This document shows, piece by piece, positions 5,627 to 8,536 of a stretch of DNA of 8,536 bases. Each line of letters begins with the position of its first letter. Position 1 is the stretch's first letter. The position numbers were made by a program, and so were the translations under genes. The stretch spans positions 1 through 8,536 of the forward strand of contig JACIWG010000060.1 of NCBI GenBank assembly GCA_014361085.1. The letters are read 5' to 3'. The DNA is from Nitrososphaeria archaeon. Its GTDB lineage: Archaea; Thermoproteota; Nitrososphaeria; JACIWG01. Under the pieces are notes generated by a model. That model made no database searches. It had not been told where the DNA came from and saw nothing but the letters and a program-made list of their open reading frames with translations.

Positions 5627-6751
5627 TTATTTGCAACCTATAGGATACTTTCCATATTTTCTTGCTTCATCAACCATGATAAAGATGTTTTCAACTTTGA
5701 CATTAGCGTGTAACGAGTTGCTTGATGCTAGAATAAAGCCTCCACCCTTTGCTGCGGCATCAATACATCTTCTAACATCCCTTCTCACATCTTCTTCGCT
5801 TCCGAATGGTAGAACATATCTGCAGTCAACATTCCCAGCCAAGCATATCTTGTGACCATACCTTTCTTTAACGTCCTTCAAATCCATTGCACCAGGCTCA
5901 ATAGGATGTAAACCTGCAATACCAGTATTTACTATATCGTCTAGGATAGGGTAGAGGTTTCCATCGGAATGTTTTAGCACTGGTACACCATACTTTCTTC
6001 CAATGTTAACTATCGCCCTCAAATTCTCTAATTCGTATTCTTTAAAGAGTCTAGGATTCATCATTGGACCCTTTGTGTCAGCGTAATCGTCTGTTACAAA
6101 CAGGATATCTATTCCAGCTTCAGCCATCACTTTAGCAAAACCTTGGCAGGCTTTAGCAATCTTATCTATAAGCTTTCTTGCAAAAGTAGGATTACGGTAA
6201 AAGTCTATTGAAATCTTGTCTATACCACCTCTAACTTGAAAAGCCATATGCCATCCACTGTGAACCTGGCCCATTGTAACAATATCTTGGCCTCTAACAT
6301 TCTTCATAATAGTATCTATCATTTCTATTATGTCAGGATGGAACGGGTTTGGAGGCTCATAAACTTCCAAGTCCTCTGGAGAGTTGACGGTTCCTCCAAC
6401 AAAATATGTTGACTTCGCCTCCTCACTGGTCTGCATGATTCGTCCCCAATGGTCAATGTACCTTTTACTATCAATATACTTTGGACTATAATCTTTTGTT
6501 GTAAGAGAATAGTCTGATAGAGCGGATGCTGCATCAAAGTCAAGTTTTTTACATGCTTCCACAAGCGAAATCCTATAGTTTATAGAAGAATACCAGCTGT
6601 CACTTCCACCCGCCATAGTTAAAACTGCGCTTGAAACCTTTCTCCCTAATACTGCATCAACAATAGGAGGGTCTAGGGCTAGGTCCGTAATTGGAACATA
6701 GTCTGGTTCCTTTAACTCCAGAGCCTTGAAGAATCTTTCACGATGATTCAT
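5627..6751 (-). CDS. URO-D-fold protein, corrinoid methyltransferase-like branch
   Basis: A 374-residue cytoplasmic TIM-barrel protein of the uroporphyrinogen decarboxylase family. It opens with the family hallmark RERFFKALELKEPDYVP and ends with NVKVENIFIMVDEARKYGKYP. Other landmarks are GQVHSGWHMAF (161-171), TDDYADTKGPMMNP (220-233), LKHSDGNLYPILDD (259-272), HPIEPGAMDLKDVK (282-295) and LAGNVDC (304-310). This branch is commonly annotated as uroporphyrinogen decarboxylase but is related to MtaA/MtbA methyltransferases, which move methyl groups between corrinoid proteins and coenzymes. The MtaA-type zinc triad (HxC plus a later Cys) is not kept: HSD (His261, Asp263) stands at the first motif, and Asn345 in SSNSLH at the later cysteine position; Cys310 is nearby. 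Heme synthesis is unlikely, as no other heme gene is present. The RACo-type gene next door favours corrinoid-dependent methyl transfer. The ATG at 6751 lies 30 bases after a TATA box. Confidence 0.85.
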   Translation of the reverse strand: MNHRERFFKALELKEPDYVPITDLALDPPIVDAVLGRKVSSAVLTMAGGSDSWYSSINYRISLVEACKKLDFDAASALSDYSLTTKDYSPKYIDSKRYIDHWGRIMQTSEEAKSTYFVGGTVNSPEDLEVYEPPNPFHPDIIEMIDTIMKNVRGQDIVTMGQVHSGWHMAFQVRGGIDKISIDFYRNPTFARKLIDKIAKACQGFAKVMAEAGIDILFVTDDYADTKGPMMNPRLFKEYELENLRAIVNIGRKYGVPVLKHSDGNLYPILDDIVNTGIAGLHPIEPGAMDLKDVKERYGHKICLAGNVDCRYVLPFGSEEDVRRDVRRCIDAAAKGGGFILASSNSLHANVKVENIFIMVDEARKYGKYPIGCK

Positions 6752-6773
6752 ATACTCTACATATAAGCTACTA

Positions 6774-6781
6774 TTTTATAA
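6774..6781 (-). promoter_or_regulatory. TATA box for the URO-D-like gene
   Basis: TTATAAAA on the minus strand begins 30 bases before the ATG at 6751, which fits a leaderless transcript. The 129-base gap to the divergent gene holds separate TATA boxes for each direction. Confidence 0.55.
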
Positions 6782-6840
6782 TCTTTTTTGAATTAATGAA
6801 TTGATGATGAAAATTTTATTTTTACTTTTATTCTACCAAA

Positions 6841-6848
6841 TTTATAAA
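6841..6848 (+). promoter_or_regulatory. TATA box for the corrinoid-activator gene
   Basis: TTTATAAA begins 40 bases before the TTG at 6881, giving a leader of about 10 bases without a clear ribosome site. A 9-bp AT-only inverted repeat (AAAATTTTA at 6810-6818, TAAAATTTT at 6851-6859) brackets the box. Confidence 0.5.
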
Positions 6849-6880
6849 CATAAAATTTTTAACAGAAAGCGAGCTAAAAG

Positions 6881-8536
6881 TTGAACAGGACAACATACTG
6901 GCTTAAAGTTTTACCAGATAATATTATTGTTAAAGTTATGGAAAAAGAGAGCATAATGAATGCACTTCTAAGACAGGGCATAGACTTAGGGGGAATATGT
7001 GGGGGGAAGGGAAAATGCGGAAAATGTGCAATAAAGGTTATTGAGGGAAAAATTTCGGAACCGACTTTTCAGGAGAAAAGGTGGCAGAAGGTAAATGGTC
7101 TAGAGTATAGGCTAGCATGCCAAACCACACTATTATCTGATGCTACCATAGAAGTTTTGGAAACCTTTAAAGGTTCTAAAATGCAGATATTAAGTTGGAT
7201 TATTGCAAAAGATTTCAATTTGGAGCCTAATGTGGTTAAATTAAGTTTGAGAATAAAAAAGCCATCACTGCAGGACCAGGAAGCGGACTTGAACAAGCTT
7301 ATAGCTGAATCGAAGGCTGTTACATTTGATCCTAAAATATTGAAGACAGTCTCGCACAATCTTTGGAAATCAAATTTTATGGTAAACGTGATATTATATG
7401 ATGGAGAACTTGTTGATGTTATACCGTATGATAAAGATGTTGAAGTTTGTGGAGTAGCCTTTGATGTAGGTACAACCACTGTCGTAGGATACTTGTATAA
7501 TCTAGAGAATGGGAAACTTTTATCTGTAAAGGCACAGTATAATGAGCAGATTAAGTTCGGAGAGGATGTGATAAGCAGGATAGAGTTTGCTGGAAAAAGT
7601 GATGATAATATGAAATTGATGCAGGAGGCCATAATATCTACATTGAACAACATTATTAAAGAACTTGTTGTAACAGCAAACATTTCTTCTGACCAAATAT
7701 ATGATATAGTATGTTCAGGTAATACTGTTATGACATCATTTCTATTAGGAAATGACTGCTACTATTCATCTAAAGCACCATATATTCCATCATTCACTTT
7801 ACCTGTAAAATGTAAGACAAGAGATTTAGGTGTAAGAGTTAACCAGTCAGCATACCTTAGAACATTGCCATCGATAAGCGCATACATAGGAGGAGATGTT
7901 GTAGCAGATATCCTTGTTTCAGAAATATATAGAGAGAACAGTCCAACTGCTTTAGTCGATTTAGGAACAAATGGCGAGGTTGTTGTAAAGACTGGAGAAA
8001 AATTTCTTGCAACATCATGCGCAGCAGGCCCGGCACTAGAGGGATACAGTATAAGATGTGGAATGAGGGCTGTAGAGGGTGCGATAGAATCTATTACTGT
8101 AAGCGAGGAAGGAGACCGAGTATACTATAGGACAGTAGGTGGGGGAAAGCCTGTAGGAATCTGTGGCTCAGGAATAGTTGAGGCAATAGCTTGGATGAAA
8201 ATTCGAGGCATAATTGATAGAAGTGGAAGAATTGTTGAAGGCTCAAGTAGTAGAGTGTTTAGGGAAAATGGTGAACTCCAGTTTATTATCGCAGGAGAAG
8301 ATGAGACGGTTAATGGTAAAAAGATTATTATAGCGCAAACGGACATTAGAAAGATACAGCTTGCCAAGGCAGCAATATTTTCTAGCCTCAAAACTTTGTT
8401 GAAGCTTGCTAATATAGAATTATCTGATTTACAAAAACTTTTTATTGCAGGCGCTTTTGGAACATATGTTGACCCATTCTATGCCACAATAATAGGGCTT
8501 TTACCTGACATTCCAAGAGAAAGATTTGTTCAGATA
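6881..8536 (+). CDS. RACo-type reductive activator of corrinoid proteins (C-terminus missing)
   Basis: The first 552 residues of a ferredoxin-ASKHA fusion like RACo, which uses ATP and a [2Fe-2S] cluster to return inactive Co(II) corrinoid protein to the methyl-accepting Co(I) state. The N-terminal beta-grasp ferredoxin domain has cluster cysteines Cys40, Cys46, Cys49 and Cys80 (CGGKGKCGKC, later RLACQ). A linker and middle domain follow (about 96-190). The ASKHA domain (DUF4445 type) has FDVGTTT (194-200) and DLGTNGE (360-366) as phosphate loops, then SCAAGPALEG (379-388), GICGSGI (426-432), QTDIRKIQLAKAAI (486-499) and IAGAFGTYVDPFYATIIGLLPD (522-543). The TTG at 6881 is the first start after an in-frame TAA two codons upstream; the next ATG would cut into the ferredoxin fold. 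The frame stays open to the right edge, so probably only the final part is missing. Divergent from the URO-D-like gene, it likely serves a corrinoid methyltransferase set. Confidence 0.92.
   Translation, partial: MNRTTYWLKVLPDNIIVKVMEKESIMNALLRQGIDLGGICGGKGKCGKCAIKVIEGKISEPTFQEKRWQKVNGLEYRLACQTTLLSDATIEVLETFKGSKMQILSWIIAKDFNLEPNVVKLSLRIKKPSLQDQEADLNKLIAESKAVTFDPKILKTVSHNLWKSNFMVNVILYDGELVDVIPYDKDVEVCGVAFDVGTTTVVGYLYNLENGKLLSVKAQYNEQIKFGEDVISRIEFAGKSDDNMKLMQEAIISTLNNIIKELVVTANISSDQIYDIVCSGNTVMTSFLLGNDCYYSSKAPYIPSFTLPVKCKTRDLGVRVNQSAYLRTLPSISAYIGGDVVADILVSEIYRENSPTALVDLGTNGEVVVKTGEKFLATSCAAGPALEGYSIRCGMRAVEGAIESITVSEEGDRVYYRTVGGGKPVGICGSGIVEAIAWMKIRGIIDRSGRIVEGSSSRVFRENGELQFIIAGEDETVNGKKIIIAQTDIRKIQLAKAAIFSSLKTLLKLANIELSDLQKLFIAGAFGTYVDPFYATIIGLLPDIPRERFVQI

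Noticed and set aside
5631..5855. Plus-strand open frame of 74 codons after the ZIP gene
   Set aside because: Antisense to the conserved C-terminal part of the URO-D-like gene.
6810..6859. AT-only 9-bp inverted repeat in the gap before the RACo-type gene
   Set aside because: AAAATTTTA and TAAAATTTT are exact copies, but runs of A and T are common in this gap and the word is nearly self-complementary, so it was not raised as a finding.
7069..7683. A long open frame (about 204 codons) on the minus strand
   Set aside because: It lies fully antisense to the RACo-type gene, whose ferredoxin and ASKHA motifs are unmistakable, and its translation is low in complexity (rich in Ser, Thr, Phe, Leu) without recognisable motifs.
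8125..8391. Minus-strand open frame of 88 codons
   Set aside because: Antisense to the conserved ASKHA domain; no promoter, ribosome site or family pattern.
1..8536. tRNA, rRNA, CRISPR array, insertion sequence, attachment site or prophage genes
   Set aside because: No cloverleaf, regularly spaced repeats, transposase or integrase motifs, or terminal repeats were seen on either strand.

Overview
The window looks like a piece of an AT-rich archaeal chromosome. TATA boxes sit about 30 bases ahead of several start codons, leaving little or no leader, while genes inside the one clear operon carry GGTGA-type ribosome sites; TTG and GTG starts are frequent. This leaderless-first, Shine-Dalgarno-inside pattern is typical of many archaea. 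The lineage cannot be fixed from this sequence. No RNA gene, insertion sequence, CRISPR array or phage gene was seen, and no stretch over 300 bases lacks a gene.

Left part (1-3377): a flavin-reductase-like gene runs off the left edge on the minus strand. Divergent from it is a tight four-gene metal-uptake operon: a DtxR/MntR-type metal-dependent repressor, a cluster-9 (ZnuA/TroA-like) metal-binding protein, its ABC ATPase and its ABC-3 permease. All neighbours in it overlap by 4 to 8 bases. A near-perfect 31-base palindrome lies between the TATA box and the first codons of the repressor gene. It is the obvious candidate autoregulatory operator.

Middle part (3380-5616): two unrecognised minus-strand genes, one with a C-terminal zinc-ribbon-like cysteine set and one small protein with a winged-helix-like look. 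Divergent from the small one is a ZIP-family metal transporter. The window thus holds two independent metal importers, an ATP-driven one and a ZIP permease, which could serve zinc, manganese or iron.

Right part (5627-8536): a uroporphyrinogen-decarboxylase (URO-D) fold protein of the methyltransferase-like branch, divergent from a RACo-type reductive activator of corrinoid proteins ([2Fe-2S] ferredoxin domain fused to an ASKHA ATPase domain) that runs off the right edge. The pair points to a corrinoid-dependent methyl-transfer system whose corrinoid protein and further methyltransferases probably lie beyond the window.

The most notable observations are the composite palindromic operator, the altered metal site of the binding protein, the URO-D protein lacking the MtaA-type zinc thiolates next to a RACo gene, and a perfect 10-bp hairpin inside the permease gene.
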